DNA of 59,475 nt from Alphaproteobacteria bacterium (GCA_947487955.1 CANKYV010000008.1:1-59475); one strand, 5' to 3'. Counted from the first letter of the stretch, positions 1 to 9,907 are shown. The notes: generated by a model not told the origin, from the letters alone. Numbers and translations: made by a program.

Positions 1-230
1 AAGCCCTACGATACCGTCCGACCTTTTGAACTTATAGGGAAAGGGATCTTATCTTTCGAACAGGCTTAAAACCTCAGAAGTCTAACAGATTCACCTTTCC
101 CTCCTTCGTACTCTAGCTAAAGTACTTGGGGTATTTTCAAGATACAAGAAGTCTAATCAATAAAAAATAATCTGGTATTATAATACCATATCTGTGTATT
201 CTATATTTTCTGCGGCTTTCACATTTTTTC

Positions 231-259
231 TTGCAATAAATTTTTAAATTCGCTATAAA
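231..259 (+). promoter_or_regulatory. Candidate promoter of rplM-rpsI
   Basis: A TTGCAA box (231-236) and a TATAAA box (254-259) are separated by exactly 17 bases, which fits a sigma-70-type promoter. It lies 29 bases before the rplM start codon and is the only clear pair in the upstream AT-rich stretch. Assigned by inspection only. Confidence 0.5.
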
Positions 260-288
260 ATCTCAAGGTTCATTAATGGAAAAAAATC

Positions 289-756
289 ATGAAAACGACT
301 CAGTCGATTCGTCCTCAAGATGTGAAGAAGAGCTGGCTTTTGGTAGATGCTACTGATTTAGTAGTAGGGCGTCTAGCAGCTGTGTTAGCTAATCATTTGC
401 GAGGCAAGCATAAGCCATCTTATACGCCACATGTGGATTGTGGTGATAATATTGTGGTAATTAACGCTGAAAAAGTGCAATTTACTGGCAACAAATTAAA
501 AGACAAAATATTTTATTGGCATACAGGTTATGCTGGTGGTATTAAAGAGCGCACCATGGGGCAAATTTTATCAGGTCGTCACCCAGAACGCGTACTCATT
601 AAAGCTGTTGAACGTATGGTTCCTCGTGGTCCTTTGGGACGTCAAATCATGGGCAATTTAAAGGTTTATGCAGGAGCAGCGCACCCTCATGAAGCGCAAC
701 AGCCTATAGTTTTAGATGTTGCTGCGATGAATTCTAAGAATAAAAGGAGCAAATAA
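289..756 (+). CDS. rplM: 50S ribosomal protein L13
   Basis: Structural protein of the large ribosomal subunit, 155 residues, slightly longer than the roughly 142 residues typical of the family. The L13 hallmarks are visible: an N-terminal [15 protein letters not shown] stretch, the [18 protein letters not shown] segment, and the C-terminal [10 protein letters not shown] motif followed by [16 protein letters not shown]. Its stop codon shares a base with the rpsI start (TAATG), so the two genes are translationally coupled, the usual arrangement of this pair in bacteria. A promoter-like sequence lies 30 bases upstream, but no strong ribosome binding site is seen before this ATG. Identification is secure. 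Confidence 0.97.
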   Translation: MKTTQSIRPQDVKKSWLLVDATDLVVGRLAAVLANHLRGKHKPSYTPHVDCGDNIVVINAEKVQFTGNKLKDKIFYWHTGYAGGIKERTMGQILSGRHPERVLIKAVERMVPRGPLGRQIMGNLKVYAGAAHPHEAQQPIVLDVAAMNSKNKRSK

Positions 757-1265
757 TGACCACAAATAAAGTTGGTCTAGAAGACCTAAAGTCTGCAGTT
801 TCAGGAAGTAATGCAGCTGTCATGAGCGCAAGCGATGTATCTGATGTTGTTATTAAATATGAAAAGAAGGTCGATGCTCAGGGTCGTGCTTATGCAACTG
901 GGAAACGTAAAAATGCTGTTGCTAGGGTTTGGATTAAGCCTGGTCATGGAAAGCTATTGGTAAATGGTCGTGAAGGTGCTAAATACTTTGCGCGTCCGGT
1001 ATTGCAAATGCTTATTGGTCAGCCATTTCAAAATGTAAATCGCCATGGTCAATACGACGTATGGTGTACAGTTGCAGGTGGTGGATTATCAGGCCAAGCA
1101 GGAGCGGTACGTCATGGTATTAGCAAGGCATTGGTAAACTTTGAGCCTGAATTACGCAGCCTGTTAAAGCAAGGTGGATTCTTAACACGTGACAGCCGTG
1201 TGGTTGAACGTAAGAAGTACGGTCAAGCGAAAGCGCGTAGAAGGTTCCAATTCAGTAAGCGTTAA
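756..1265 (+). CDS. rpsI: 30S ribosomal protein S9
   Basis: Small-subunit ribosomal protein whose C-terminal tail reaches toward the P-site tRNA. The protein has 169 residues: a variable N-terminal extension of about 40 residues, as in other alphaproteobacteria, then the conserved core beginning near [14 protein letters not shown] and ending in the basic tail RRRFQFSKR. The start codon overlaps the rplM stop and is preceded by AAAGGAG, a good ribosome binding site. A strong hairpin terminator follows 25 bases after the stop, so rplM-rpsI appears to be a closed two-gene operon. Confidence 0.97.
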   Translation: MTTNKVGLEDLKSAVSGSNAAVMSASDVSDVVIKYEKKVDAQGRAYATGKRKNAVARVWIKPGHGKLLVNGREGAKYFARPVLQMLIGQPFQNVNRHGQYDVWCTVAGGGLSGQAGAVRHGISKALVNFEPELRSLLKQGGFLTRDSRVVERKKYGQAKARRRFQFSKR

Positions 1266-1289
1266 TTGTTTACGAATACGGTTACAAAG

Positions 1290-1318
1290 AAAAAGCCCAG
1301 GATTTCCTGGGCTTTTTT
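1290..1318 (+). terminator. Rho-independent terminator after rpsI
   Basis: A perfect AAAGCCCAGG / CCTGGGCTTT hairpin with a three-base loop is followed by a T run. It ends the rplM-rpsI transcript. The A-rich left flank means it could also work on the other strand for the convergent gene at 1356. A nearly identical hairpin occurs at 2015-2044. Confidence 0.85.
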
Positions 1319-1355
1319 GTTTTTGGGTTGCTTAATTAAAGCTTTTTATAAAAAA

Positions 1356-1826
1356 TTATAGTCGAACGTTTTCTGCCATAATATGAGCTATACCTGCATA
1401 CTCTTTGTCATCTGGCATTGATCTGAAAGCCCCTTGCACAAATGTGGTAAGATTTGCGCGTCCTATGCTTTCATGCCCTGGGGTAGTGCTTGCAAACAAT
1501 CTGAATGAGGCGCTTAACCAATTTTCGTGCTGAGGACTATTTGCTATTGTGATAATGGCATCATCCTCGGCAACCTTTACAAGATGGCGTTTGCAACTTT
1601 GGATAGCCATAATTGCCTGAAATTGATCTGGATGTTGAGGGTCACTTGCCATTTTGGCAATTTTTAGTAAAGCATTTATTTTTTCTGATGAATGTAGAGC
1701 ATTACATAGTATTTTGTGTGCTATTGAGTAATCTGTGGGTGTTTCGTCTAATGTTTCGTCCATTGCGTATAGATTGGTAGAGGCTAGGATTGAGGCTGAT
1801 AATAATAACGTTTTGAGAATTTTCAT
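1356..1826 (-). CDS. Secreted protein of unknown function, paralogue of the next gene
   Basis: A 156-residue protein with a clear Sec signal peptide (MKILKTLLLSASILASTNLYA) and a mature part that begins with the acidic MDETLDET. I do not recognise a domain. The C-terminal half (from NWLSASFRLF) aligns with the C-terminal part of the protein at 2067-2846: N/DWL-ASF-L, then a conserved NLT-F---A-R--P run. The two are therefore paralogues in tandem, this copy being much shorter. The segment looks like short helical repeats. An AAAGGA site sits 8 bases before the ATG and supports this start. An exported or periplasmic location is inferred from the signal peptide. Confidence 0.7.
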   Translation of the reverse strand: MKILKTLLLSASILASTNLYAMDETLDETPTDYSIAHKILCNALHSSEKINALLKIAKMASDPQHPDQFQAIMAIQSCKRHLVKVAEDDAIITIANSPQHENWLSASFRLFASTTPGHESIGRANLTTFVQGAFRSMPDDKEYAGIAHIMAENVRL

Positions 1827-2014
1827 AAAAATATTCCTTTCGTAAAATAAAATTTTTAGGATTTATACTTATAGTATTGCAAGGTGTTTGTCAAATGTAT
1901 AGAAACTGCGCATGAGGGTGGTAAAATAGGGGTAAATTTTGGAGCTGGTCTGGATAAGATATTACGTTTTCATTTTTTATTTTTTTCATGTATAAACCTT
2001 TTATTTGAGTAAAG

Positions 2015-2044
2015 AAAAAGCCCAGAAATTCTGGGCTTTTTTTT
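2015..2044 (-). terminator. Rho-independent terminator, leftward
   Basis: An AAAAAGCCCAGAA / TTCTGGGCTTTTT hairpin lies just downstream of the leftward gene that ends at 2067. It differs from the terminator at 1290-1318 by only a few bases. A and T runs on both sides would allow it to act in both directions. Confidence 0.8.
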
Positions 2045-2066
2045 GTTTTGTTAATTGTTTTAGAAA

Positions 2067-2846
2067 TTATAAACTTTCCGCACTAAGCATTCTTTGAGCT
2101 TCTTCGTATACTGAATGACCTTCTGGTATGTTTCTTAAAGCCTTTTTTGCGAATACAGTGAGATTTTGGCAAGCTAACTCTTGATGATCGCTATTACCCC
2201 AAAGAAGCCAAAATGAAGCATGTAACCAGTCTTTGTTTGTTGCATCTCTTGCATTGTCTACAAGATCTTCCCTAATAAAAGTGTATGGTTTTTCAGAATG
2301 TCTGATTGCAATGATATACTGTATTGCATCTAGTACTTTAGGCTCGTCAGGATCCATTGCTTCTCTAGTTTTTCTAAGAAAATCAGTCATGTATGGTTCT
2401 ATGATTATCTGCTGAGCTCCTATGCACGCTGGATTTATTTCAAATATTTTCTTTGCAGCCTCTCGTGCAAATGGACGTCCATATAAATGTTCATACTCAT
2501 GAGCATTGAGAAGATCTATGATTGCATTCATCGCATGAGGATTTTCAGGGGTTTGTGCGATAGAGGCCAATTGTGCATAAATATCCTCTTCTTGCTTTTT
2601 CAGTTCCATTTCAGTGTCTAAGCTTTTTAGATATTTTTCTCTGTCTTCAATATTTGAACCTATCTCTAATTCTTTTCGAAGCTCTGGAGCCTCTTGCTGC
2701 ATTCTTAAACAGTCAGATAAAGCTTGCTTTACTGATGGATAATTTAATTCTGATGTTGATGTTGCTTCATTTGTAGCAGTTGTAGCAGTATATACTGCCC
2801 CACTTGATAGAACAGCTGATAGCAATAATGTTTTGAGAATTTTCAT
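2067..2846 (-). CDS. Secreted protein of unknown function
   Basis: The reading frame is open from a TTG at 2906, but the ATG at 2846 is preferred because it starts a canonical signal peptide whose first eleven residues (MKILKTLLLSA) are identical to those of the paralogue at 1356-1826. This gives 259 residues. The mature protein has a Thr/Ser-rich start (TATTATNEATSTSE) and is then almost all helix-forming, with a charged stretch around KKQEEDIYAQLASIA. The C-terminal third matches the neighbouring paralogue. No known domain or catalytic motif is recognised. A periplasmic or exported helical scaffold is the most that can be inferred. Confidence 0.7.
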   Translation of the reverse strand: MKILKTLLLSAVLSSGAVYTATTATNEATSTSELNYPSVKQALSDCLRMQQEAPELRKELEIGSNIEDREKYLKSLDTEMELKKQEEDIYAQLASIAQTPENPHAMNAIIDLLNAHEYEHLYGRPFAREAAKKIFEINPACIGAQQIIIEPYMTDFLRKTREAMDPDEPKVLDAIQYIIAIRHSEKPYTFIREDLVDNARDATNKDWLHASFWLLWGNSDHQELACQNLTVFAKKALRNIPEGHSVYEEAQRMLSAESL

Positions 2847-2918
2847 TGGAGGGACCTTATAAATATAATAATGTCCCTCAATATCATAAAGAGTATTCTT
2901 TATCAAGGTAGTGTTCTA

Positions 2919-5318
2919 TTATTCATGCACTCTTGCGCCCTCAAAAATCTCTCTTAGCACATCAGCATCATTAACATAATCTTGTACCTCTTGAGATGTT
3001 TTAAGATCTTCAGCTCGCTTACGGCACAGCGTAGTAAATATTTTCTCACTTTTACGCCCTTGCATAAAGTCTTTGTTAGTATCGTATAAAGTTCTTAACT
3101 GCTCATAATTATTTTGTATATGATATGTGGCTGCTAGCTGTACAAGCCCTAGCTCTCGAGCATCATTATCTTCTTCTTTGTCTGTTAACGTTGATAAGTA
3201 GTCGTTCAAGCTGTTTGCTGTATTTGCGTAATCTTCATTAGCGATATAAATATTTGCTATTGTACGCTTATTTTCTTGAGTTGGATGACGTTGTAACCAT
3301 TGAACTCCAACATGAAACTCTTTTTTTAAGCAGTGTGCTTTAGATAAAATCTTGGCTACTTCTTCTTGCTGTTTTCCCTCGATTTTTGAGTATATGTCTG
3401 ACAAAAGTCGAATCGCTTCTTCAGGTTTAGAGTCTTGCACATATATATTTCCAAGCTTTAATTGATACTCAATTTTTTTCTCTTTAGTTGAAGTTTTATG
3501 AGACAGCTCAGTAAGCAATTCTGCTGCTTTGTCTAGTAAATCAAGTCGCTCATATTGGTAAGCAATACGTTCAGCAATTGTTTCATATATAGAGTAATGT
3601 TCAATGATCGTTTTGTATCTGACAAATAAGCCAATGGTTTTTACTATTGATGCACTTTCATTGTCTATTACAAAAAATTTCTCAAGATAGGTTCTTAAAA
3701 GCTGACTAAAGCCTAATGACACATCAAATTTTTTAAATCGGTATAGCAAATCTTGAATAAGCTCGATAATTTTTGGGTAGTTTTTTTTCTTTTCTAATTG
3801 CTCTATTAGTTTTAGACAGATTTTTACTTCAATATCGTACCCTCGAGCTTGAGTACGCAAAATATCAAGTTCTGAAATTATTGCATCAACTGAGTCTTCT
3901 CCGTGGTCATGAAAGTAAGTTTCTAATCGTGCTTCTGCTTGCAGTTCATTTGGCATTGGATAAGGAGTTTCATTTTTTGCAATTGGCAGCAATAGCCTAT
4001 ATCCCTGATCTTTGTCTTCAAGAGTGAAAATACACATAGCATGATAAAAAGCCATTATAGCTTGCGTTGATTCGGTCTTAGGCGTAATTTCTTGAAAAAT
4101 AATTTTTAAAAGTTTTATTTGTCGAGATTCAAACAAATAAGGTATAAGCCTTACCAAAATATAATCTCTTAAATTTGATGGATAGTTTTTTAAGATAGAA
4201 ATCGTATTTTCGTTAAAAAAAACTTTTTCATCGAGTTGGCTTTTAGATAAATCGCGCCATAGGTTAATTTCTGGGGTATTAGGCAAGGGTGTTAATGTTT
4301 TGATGCTCTCTTTGTAATCTTGTGACAAGAACTGCGCGAATCCTAAAATAGTTTGATAGGCCAATGATCCCGTAAAATTTGGATTTTCTTTACTTAATAA
4401 CAATACTGTTTGCTTTGCTTCTTCTCCTTCACCAAGAGCAAGCTCAATCCATGCTTGCTTTAATAGGTGTAAGGGCCTATTTTTTTTGTTTTGAATAGCT
4501 TTTTCAGCTAAGAAATCACGAAATACAGATGTGAAATCACCAGGCTTTATAAAAGTAAGATTTGGGGCATAATGTCTAGAGTCTTCTAATTGTCCTTGTG
4601 TGCTTAACACAGGGTCTTTGGTAGGGTAATATGCTATATCATCAGTTTGTTGTTCTACAAAAAGTTGATCACTCTTTACATATAAGCATGCTCCTTGTGC
4701 AGACTCGTAAACATTCACATAATCAGACTCCGAAGGATCAAGGCCTGTATCTGGATGATCTGTAAGGATAATGTTTAGTTTTTCTCCTGTTGGCATGTCT
4801 AATTCCATGAAAGAAGCATTACCTACGTTAAGAATACGAAAACATTCAGTATTTTGATAATCAAAAGAAATTTGATTTGGATTTGGATTTTCTTTTAACA
4901 GATATTGAGAAACAACATTGATTGCCCATCCTTTTTCAGTCCTTATAACCATGGGCATCATTTCTGAAGGGATCTTGAAAGATAATACGATACAAGGCTT
5001 AGAAGTTTTAATGTTGATAGCTTTTTCAATAGATGCAAAGCCTGCAGGCCATTCTTCTTGCGTAGGTAAAGCAATATCAGTAATGGGTTCGTTGAGGTCC
5101 CAAACCAAGTACCATTTTTCATGCAAAGAAAAAATCGTTAGTTTACTGCTGGGCTTATTTAACTGTAGATACTTAGTGTTCCCCACATTTTCACAGGCAA
5201 TAGATGGAGTTGTAGTTTGCGTAGTTGCTATTGCAGAAGTTTCAGCTGTTGCATAAGCATTTGTATAACAAATGCTAAAAAATATAAAAAAAAGCTTGGC
5301 AACTAAGAAATGAATCAT
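2919..5318 (-). CDS. Large secreted helical-repeat (TPR-like) protein
   Basis: A 799-residue protein with an N-terminal signal peptide (about residues 1-23, ending in the YANA-type site SICYTNAYA). Residues 30-260 look beta-rich. From about residue 290 to the end the sequence is a long series of amphipathic helix pairs with TPR-like spacing, for example YQLKLGNIYVQDSKPEEAIRL and IANIYIANEDYANTANSLNDYL. Large exported TPR proteins of this layout are common hypothetical proteins in alphaproteobacteria. The role is not established, and envelope assembly or protein-protein scaffolding is an inference. It is divergent from the DUF4167-clpB pair, with about 105 bases between them for promoters. Confidence 0.7.
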   Translation of the reverse strand: MIHFLVAKLFFIFFSICYTNAYATAETSAIATTQTTTPSIACENVGNTKYLQLNKPSSKLTIFSLHEKWYLVWDLNEPITDIALPTQEEWPAGFASIEKAINIKTSKPCIVLSFKIPSEMMPMVIRTEKGWAINVVSQYLLKENPNPNQISFDYQNTECFRILNVGNASFMELDMPTGEKLNIILTDHPDTGLDPSESDYVNVYESAQGACLYVKSDQLFVEQQTDDIAYYPTKDPVLSTQGQLEDSRHYAPNLTFIKPGDFTSVFRDFLAEKAIQNKKNRPLHLLKQAWIELALGEGEEAKQTVLLLSKENPNFTGSLAYQTILGFAQFLSQDYKESIKTLTPLPNTPEINLWRDLSKSQLDEKVFFNENTISILKNYPSNLRDYILVRLIPYLFESRQIKLLKIIFQEITPKTESTQAIMAFYHAMCIFTLEDKDQGYRLLLPIAKNETPYPMPNELQAEARLETYFHDHGEDSVDAIISELDILRTQARGYDIEVKICLKLIEQLEKKKNYPKIIELIQDLLYRFKKFDVSLGFSQLLRTYLEKFFVIDNESASIVKTIGLFVRYKTIIEHYSIYETIAERIAYQYERLDLLDKAAELLTELSHKTSTKEKKIEYQLKLGNIYVQDSKPEEAIRLLSDIYSKIEGKQQEEVAKILSKAHCLKKEFHVGVQWLQRHPTQENKRTIANIYIANEDYANTANSLNDYLSTLTDKEEDNDARELGLVQLAATYHIQNNYEQLRTLYDTNKDFMQGRKSEKIFTTLCRKRAEDLKTSQEVQDYVNDADVLREIFEGARVHE

Positions 5319-5423
5319 TAATGTGTATATTGCGCGTAAGCGTAAATGTTAAGATCGCATACTTAAAAGTATAAGTGCGATTGCAAATTTTTCCAAACGA
5401 TATCAGTGGTTGTATAAGTAATA

Positions 5424-5867
5424 ATGAAAATGCATCATATGCGTAAGCCCAAAGTGAAGGGACGCTCTCCAAGGCCAACAGGGCCTCAAGATAAACCATA
5501 CACAGGCGTTAATGAAGTCGGTCGTGTTGATTCTAAATGTCGCCATAATGTGCAATATCTTAGACAATTTATCGATAAATTTAATAATTTTGCTCGCGAA
5601 TCTATCACATCTGGTGATAGAGTATCGGCAGAAAGCTTTTATCAGCATGCGGATCATTACCAACGCATATTGAACGAGCGCCTGCAAGATCGACTTGCTG
5701 CTGAAAAAGCACAACGTGAAGTCGCGGAGGTTCAAGATGAATCCAGAAATGTTTACCCAATCGATGCAGCAAGTACTGCAAACAGCTCAGATGCAAGCAT
5801 CGACGAAGCAAAACCAGCAGTTAAGCCCGTGGCACGTTCTACACGCGCTGCTAGAATCGTCGAATGA
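5424..5867 (+). CDS. DUF4167 domain protein
   Basis: A 147-residue basic protein. Residues about 12-85 match the alphaproteobacterial DUF4167 pattern: a [10 protein letters not shown]-type basic lead, then a helical core with [20 protein letters not shown]. The function of the family is unknown; its basic low-complexity flanks suggest nucleic-acid contact, which is inference. In alphaproteobacteria DUF4167 is regularly found just upstream of clpB, as here. The C-terminal 42 residues are encoded by the same DNA as the start of clpB in another frame, an unusually long overlap. This tail is low-complexity Ser/Ala-rich and probably not conserved. Confidence 0.85.
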   Translation: MKMHHMRKPKVKGRSPRPTGPQDKPYTGVNEVGRVDSKCRHNVQYLRQFIDKFNNFARESITSGDRVSAESFYQHADHYQRILNERLQDRLAAEKAQREVAEVQDESRNVYPIDAASTANSSDASIDEAKPAVKPVARSTRAARIVE

Positions 5868-8328
5868 TCTAGGGGTTAGGCTTCTTGAAAAAACAGGGGC
5901 GAACTTAGCAAGTTTTAGAGAAGAGTGTGCTCAAGAAATTGAGCGTCTTCCTAAGGTTGTGGGTACAACAGAGCAGATGTACTTATCTCGTGAACTTGCT
6001 CAAGTTTTAGAGACTGCTCAAAACAACTCAAAAAAAATTCAAGATAAATATACTGGCGTAGATATGGTCATGCTTGCTTTAAGTGCGGCCCCACCTACTA
6101 AAGCACTTTTTGAAAAACATAATATTTTACCTGCAAAACTTAATTCTGTAATTAATGACATGCGAAAGGGCCAAAGTATGGATACTCAAACCTCTGATGA
6201 AAATTTAGAATCGCTTGAAAAGTATGCTAGGGACCTCACAGATGTGGCTAAGAAGGGAAAACTGGATCCTGTTATTGGGCGTGATGAAGAGATTCGTCGC
6301 ACGATTCAAGTACTAACGCGTCGCACAAAAAATAATCCTGTATTGATTGGTGAGCCAGGGGTTGGGAAAACCGCTATTGTGGAAGGGCTTGCTTTGCGCA
6401 TCGTAAACGGTGATGTTCCCGAGTCAATGAAAAATAAGCGTTTAATGGCGCTGGATTTGGGTTCATTACTCGCAGGGGCAAAGTTCAGGGGAGATTTTGA
6501 AGAAAGATTGAAAGCAGTTTTAAATGAGATCACTAAGGCAGAAGGTGATGTCATATTATTCATTGATGAATTGCATACTCTTGTAGGTGCTGGAAAAACT
6601 GATGGAGCGATGGATGCTTCGAATATGTTAAAGCCGGCTTTAGCTAGGGGTGATTTACATTGCATAGGCGCTACAACACTTGATGAATATCGTCTCCATA
6701 TTGAAAAAGATCCAGCTCTGGCGAGGCGTTTTCAGCCGGTTATGGTTGAAGAGCCAAGCGTTGAAGATAGTATTTCAATCTTGCGTGGTCTTAAAGAAAA
6801 ATATGAATTGCACCATGGCATTCGCATAAGCGATAGCGCAATTGTGGCATCTTGTACGTATTCAAACCGTTATATTAGCGATCGTTTTTTACCGGATAAG
6901 GCGATTGATTTGATGGATGAGGCAGCTAGTCGTTTGCGGATGATTGTGGACTCTAAGCCAGAAGATATTGATGAATTAGATAGGCGCATTATTCAATTAA
7001 AGATTGAGCGTGAGGCTTTGAAAAAAGAAACAGATGCAGCTTCAAAAGATCGTCTTGAAAAGTTAGAAAAAGAACTTACAGAACTAGAAGAAAAATCACG
7101 CATACTTTCTGATGTCTGGCAAAAAGATAAAAAATCAATTGCTGAAACAAGGCGATTAAAAGCAGAAATCGATAAATTAAAATCGGATGCTGAAATTGCG
7201 CAACGGCGTGGTGACTTGGCAAAAGCTAGTGAAATTATGTATGGGCGCTTACCAACCTTGCAAGCAACTCTTGATGATTTGCAAAAGAATGGTCATAGCG
7301 TTGGGGTCCAAGAACAAATAACAGCAGAAGACATTGCTCTTGTGGTATCACGCTGGACGGGTATTCCTGTTGAAAAAATGCTAGAAAGTGAAAAATCAAA
7401 ACTTTTAAAAATAGAAGACCATATTCATGATCGCGTGATTGGGCAAGAAGATGCAGTAACCGCTATTGGTAATGCGATACGCCGCTCTAGGGCAGGACTT
7501 CAAGATCCAAATCGACCAATGGGATCGTTTTTGTTCCTAGGGCCAACGGGCGTTGGAAAAACAGAAGTATGCAAAGCGTTGGCCGAGTTTTTATTTGACG
7601 ATGAATCAAACATGGTTCGTATTGATATGTCGGAATATATGGAAAAGCACAGTGTTGCAAGGCTTATCGGTGCCCCACCTGGATATGTAGGATATGAGCA
7701 AGGTGGTGAATTAACAGAGAGTATTCGCCGTCGACCCTATGCCGTTATTCTTTTTGACGAAGTTGAAAAAGCTCATCGCGATGTTTTCAATATATTGTTA
7801 CAAGTTTTAGATGATGGGCGCTTAACTGATTCTCAAGGTCGCACGGTAGATTTTAAAAATACAATTATTATATTAACTTCAAATCTTGGGTCTGATGCTC
7901 TTGCTCATCAACCAGAAGGAGAAAATGTTATTATTCCTAAGGTGCGTGATCAAGTAATGCTGGCCGTTCGTGAAGCTTTTCGTCCAGAATTTTTAAACCG
8001 TTTAGATGAAATTCTTATTTTCAATCGTTTGCAAAAAGTAGATATGGCGAAGATTGTCGAAATTCAATTGAAACAACTTGCAAAACGCTTAGAAGATAGG
8101 CAGCTAAGCTTAATGTGGGATGCTCAGGCTGTTACTTTACTTGCAGATTTAGGGTATGATCCAGTTTATGGAGCGCGTCCTTTAAGGCGGGTTATTCAAA
8201 AATTAGTACAAGATTCTTTAGCTTTAAAAATTTTAGAAGGTTCAGTAAAAGCTGGTGACCAGTTGATTTTAACGCAAAAGAATGATGCACTAGAGGTGAG
8301 AGCAAATACAGCAGAACAGGCAGCTTAA
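5737..8328 (+). CDS. clpB: ATP-dependent disaggregase ClpB
   Basis: Hsp100 disaggregase that works with DnaK to rescue aggregated proteins in the cytosol, 863 residues, the normal family size. Domains in order: Clp N domain (1-145, starting [14 protein letters not shown]), first AAA+ module with Walker A GEPGVGKT at 205-212, a coiled-coil M domain (about 400-530, rich in Glu/Lys/Leu), and a second AAA+ module with GPTGVGKT and the GYVGYEQGG pore loop. The frame is open from 5695, but the ATG at 5737 matches the family start and has a CGGAGG site 6 bases upstream, so it is chosen. It overlaps the DUF4167 gene by 131 nt. Stress control is expected, but no heat-shock promoter is visible. Confidence 0.97.
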   Translation: MNPEMFTQSMQQVLQTAQMQASTKQNQQLSPWHVLHALLESSNDLGVRLLEKTGANLASFREECAQEIERLPKVVGTTEQMYLSRELAQVLETAQNNSKKIQDKYTGVDMVMLALSAAPPTKALFEKHNILPAKLNSVINDMRKGQSMDTQTSDENLESLEKYARDLTDVAKKGKLDPVIGRDEEIRRTIQVLTRRTKNNPVLIGEPGVGKTAIVEGLALRIVNGDVPESMKNKRLMALDLGSLLAGAKFRGDFEERLKAVLNEITKAEGDVILFIDELHTLVGAGKTDGAMDASNMLKPALARGDLHCIGATTLDEYRLHIEKDPALARRFQPVMVEEPSVEDSISILRGLKEKYELHHGIRISDSAIVASCTYSNRYISDRFLPDKAIDLMDEAASRLRMIVDSKPEDIDELDRRIIQLKIEREALKKETDAASKDRLEKLEKELTELEEKSRILSDVWQKDKKSIAETRRLKAEIDKLKSDAEIAQRRGDLAKASEIMYGRLPTLQATLDDLQKNGHSVGVQEQITAEDIALVVSRWTGIPVEKMLESEKSKLLKIEDHIHDRVIGQEDAVTAIGNAIRRSRAGLQDPNRPMGSFLFLGPTGVGKTEVCKALAEFLFDDESNMVRIDMSEYMEKHSVARLIGAPPGYVGYEQGGELTESIRRRPYAVILFDEVEKAHRDVFNILLQVLDDGRLTDSQGRTVDFKNTIIILTSNLGSDALAHQPEGENVIIPKVRDQVMLAVREAFRPEFLNRLDEILIFNRLQKVDMAKIVEIQLKQLAKRLEDRQLSLMWDAQAVTLLADLGYDPVYGARPLRRVIQKLVQDSLALKILEGSVKAGDQLILTQKNDALEVRANTAEQAA

Positions 8329-8334
8329 TGAAAT

Positions 8335-8478
8335 TATTCACTGGATTGCCACGCCTTCGGCTCGCAATGACGAGTGAGGCCATCGTTACGAGCGACGTCT
8401 CTTTCGTCATGACGAACTCGCACAACATCTCTTCCGTCATCACGAACCCACGTAGTGGGTGTGATGATCCAGTGAATA
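8335..8478. repeat. Palindromic intergenic element 1
   Basis: A 144-bp element between clpB and the AI-2E permease gene with perfect 12-bp inverted ends, TATTCACTGGAT (8335-8346) and ATCCAGTGAATA (8467-8478). Inside are secondary hairpins such as ACCCACGTAGTGGGT near 8446-8460, embedded in CATCAC / GTGATG arms, and a GCCTTCGGC hairpin near the left end. A 61-codon frame crosses it but shows no protein-like features. The ATCCAGT core and the CGTCAT arms resemble the elements at 24889 and 49768. Confidence 0.75.
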
Positions 8479-8509
8479 GTGTCATTTTAATTTTAGTAAG
8501 GTCTCCATT

Positions 8510-9538
8510 ATGAAGAATTCTTTAGTATTTTTAGGCATTTTGGGTGTTTTTTTGCTGGGCATTGCATTGCACAGTTTAGGTACCATTTTAGTACCTTTTA
8601 TTGCAGGTATCATTGGTGCTTATATTTTGAATCGCCCAGTAACAGCGCTTACAAAAATTAAAATTCCTAGAGGATTTGGAGCTCTTTTAATGATTCTTGC
8701 GGTGCTTTTCGTTGTGGGTACGTTAATGATGGTAGCTGTGCCATTTTTGCAAAAAGAATTTATTCTTTTGTCACGAAATATGCCCGATCTTGTTCAGCAT
8801 TTTTACAGTCTTATAAATCCTATACTTGATTTTGTTATAGAGCGTTTACCGCCCGATGATATTGCTAAAATCAAAGCTCAAATCAGTGGACAATTTGGCA
8901 GTATCATGACGTGGATGGTCCAGTTTATTATTAACATTTTAAGCAATGGATTGGCTTTGGCTAACGTCGTGTCATTAGTTGTACTAACGCCGGTTGTGAT
9001 GTTCTATATTCTAAAAGATTGGCCTCGCTTTATTGCCGTTTCTCAGTCACTTTTACCTAAAAAAAATGCTGCAAAAATTATTCACTACAGCCAAGTAATT
9101 GACAAAAATCTTTCAAGCTATGCAAAAGGACAGATGCTCGTTTGTTTGATTTTAGCCATTTTATATTCAATTGGCTTAACTATCGTTGGGCTTAAAAACG
9201 CCGTTTTTGTAGGGATATTTACCGGATGCATTTCATTTATCCCTTACGTTGGTGCATTAATTGGGTTTTTATTAAGTACACTTATTCACTTAAGTAGCAA
9301 CGATACGTGGAATCCCCTTATTTCTATAGGGTTGATCTTTTTAATTGTGCAAGCTATTGAAGGAAATTTTCTCACACCACGTTTTGTAGGGGGGCGAATC
9401 GGTGTTCCCCCGGTTTGGATCCTATTTAGTTTGCTTGCTGGTGCTACCTGGTTTGGATTTTTTGGTATTGTTTTGGCACTACCCGCAGCGGCAATTGTTA
9501 GCACCGTGGTGCGGGCAGTGTGGAAGGAATGCAGGTAG
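8510..9538 (+). CDS. AI-2E family permease (PerM/TqsA-like)
   Basis: A 342-residue inner-membrane protein with the usual pattern of this family: about seven to eight hydrophobic segments, an amphipathic middle region (about 85-140) and conserved C-terminal motifs PYVGALIGFLLSTLIH, IEGNFLTPRFVGGRIGVPPV and a final LPAAAIVSTVVRAVWKE. Members have been linked to autoinducer-2 export or to sodium/proton exchange, so the substrate here cannot be named. The start codon follows clpB by 181 bases, with a palindromic element in between. The last 20 codons are repeated at 10371-10431, downstream of the MntA/HepT genes. Confidence 0.88.
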   Translation: MKNSLVFLGILGVFLLGIALHSLGTILVPFIAGIIGAYILNRPVTALTKIKIPRGFGALLMILAVLFVVGTLMMVAVPFLQKEFILLSRNMPDLVQHFYSLINPILDFVIERLPPDDIAKIKAQISGQFGSIMTWMVQFIINILSNGLALANVVSLVVLTPVVMFYILKDWPRFIAVSQSLLPKKNAAKIIHYSQVIDKNLSSYAKGQMLVCLILAILYSIGLTIVGLKNAVFVGIFTGCISFIPYVGALIGFLLSTLIHLSSNDTWNPLISIGLIFLIVQAIEGNFLTPRFVGGRIGVPPVWILFSLLAGATWFGFFGIVLALPAAAIVSTVVRAVWKECR

Positions 9539-9598
9539 GGATCACTTTATGCTTAATAGCGTTAAAATGAGCGCCACGACGTTTCGGTGCTATTTATA

Positions 9599-9907
9599 AT
9601 GAAAGGCATTCGTTTAGATAATTCTCAAATATTAGTTATATCCAAGGCTTTTCGTGCTCACTTTCTACCAGAGGATCATTTGTGGATATTTGGATCACGC
9701 GTGGATTTGAATAAACGAGGGGGAGATATTGATCTTTATATTGAGACAAGCATGTCTGCAGAGGAAGCGAGTTCAGCCAGGATAAAGTTTCTGACAAATT
9801 TGGAGATCGAGCTTGGGGAACAAAAGATTGACGTAGTGATGAAAATAAGGGACCTTGATCTGCCGATTTATGAAGTTGCGAAAAATGAAGGAGTCAAATT
9901 GTTATGA
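9599..9907 (+). CDS. MntA-type nucleotidyltransferase, putative antitoxin
   Basis: A 102-residue minimal nucleotidyltransferase. The catalytic pattern is present: FGSR at 31-34 with Gly32-Ser33, then Asp43-x-Asp45 (GGDIDLYIE), and a third acidic residue around Asp78 in KIDVVMK. In characterised MntA/HepT pairs this enzyme adds AMP units to a tyrosine of HepT and so blocks its RNase. The frame could start at a GTG (9587), but the ATG at 9599 is the better start. Spacing between GS and DxD is nine residues, one less than the common ten. It overlaps the HEPN gene by four bases (ATGA). The function is inferred from motif and partner. Confidence 0.82.
   Translation: MKGIRLDNSQILVISKAFRAHFLPEDHLWIFGSRVDLNKRGGDIDLYIETSMSAEEASSARIKFLTNLEIELGEQKIDVVMKIRDLDLPIYEVAKNEGVKLL

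Noticed and set aside
1-69. Open frame at the left edge ending KGILSFEQA with TAA at 67-69
   Set aside because: Only 22 codons are visible, with no recognisable family and no terminator. It could be the end of a gene outside the window, but the evidence is too weak.
36-156. Inverted repeat AGGGAAAGG / CCTTTCCCT (36-44, 94-102) and a repeated AGAAGTCTAA (76-85, 147-156) near the left edge
   Set aside because: This could be the end of an insertion sequence or a structured RNA, but without a transposase or more copies in the window it cannot be assigned.
2573-2776. A plus-strand frame rich in Leu opposite the secreted protein at 2067-2846
   Set aside because: It is the antisense of a helical coding region and lacks any start signal.
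8328-8513. A 61-codon frame directly after clpB
   Set aside because: It lies wholly over palindromic element 1, and its sequence reflects the repeat. No ribosome binding site or family match is evident.
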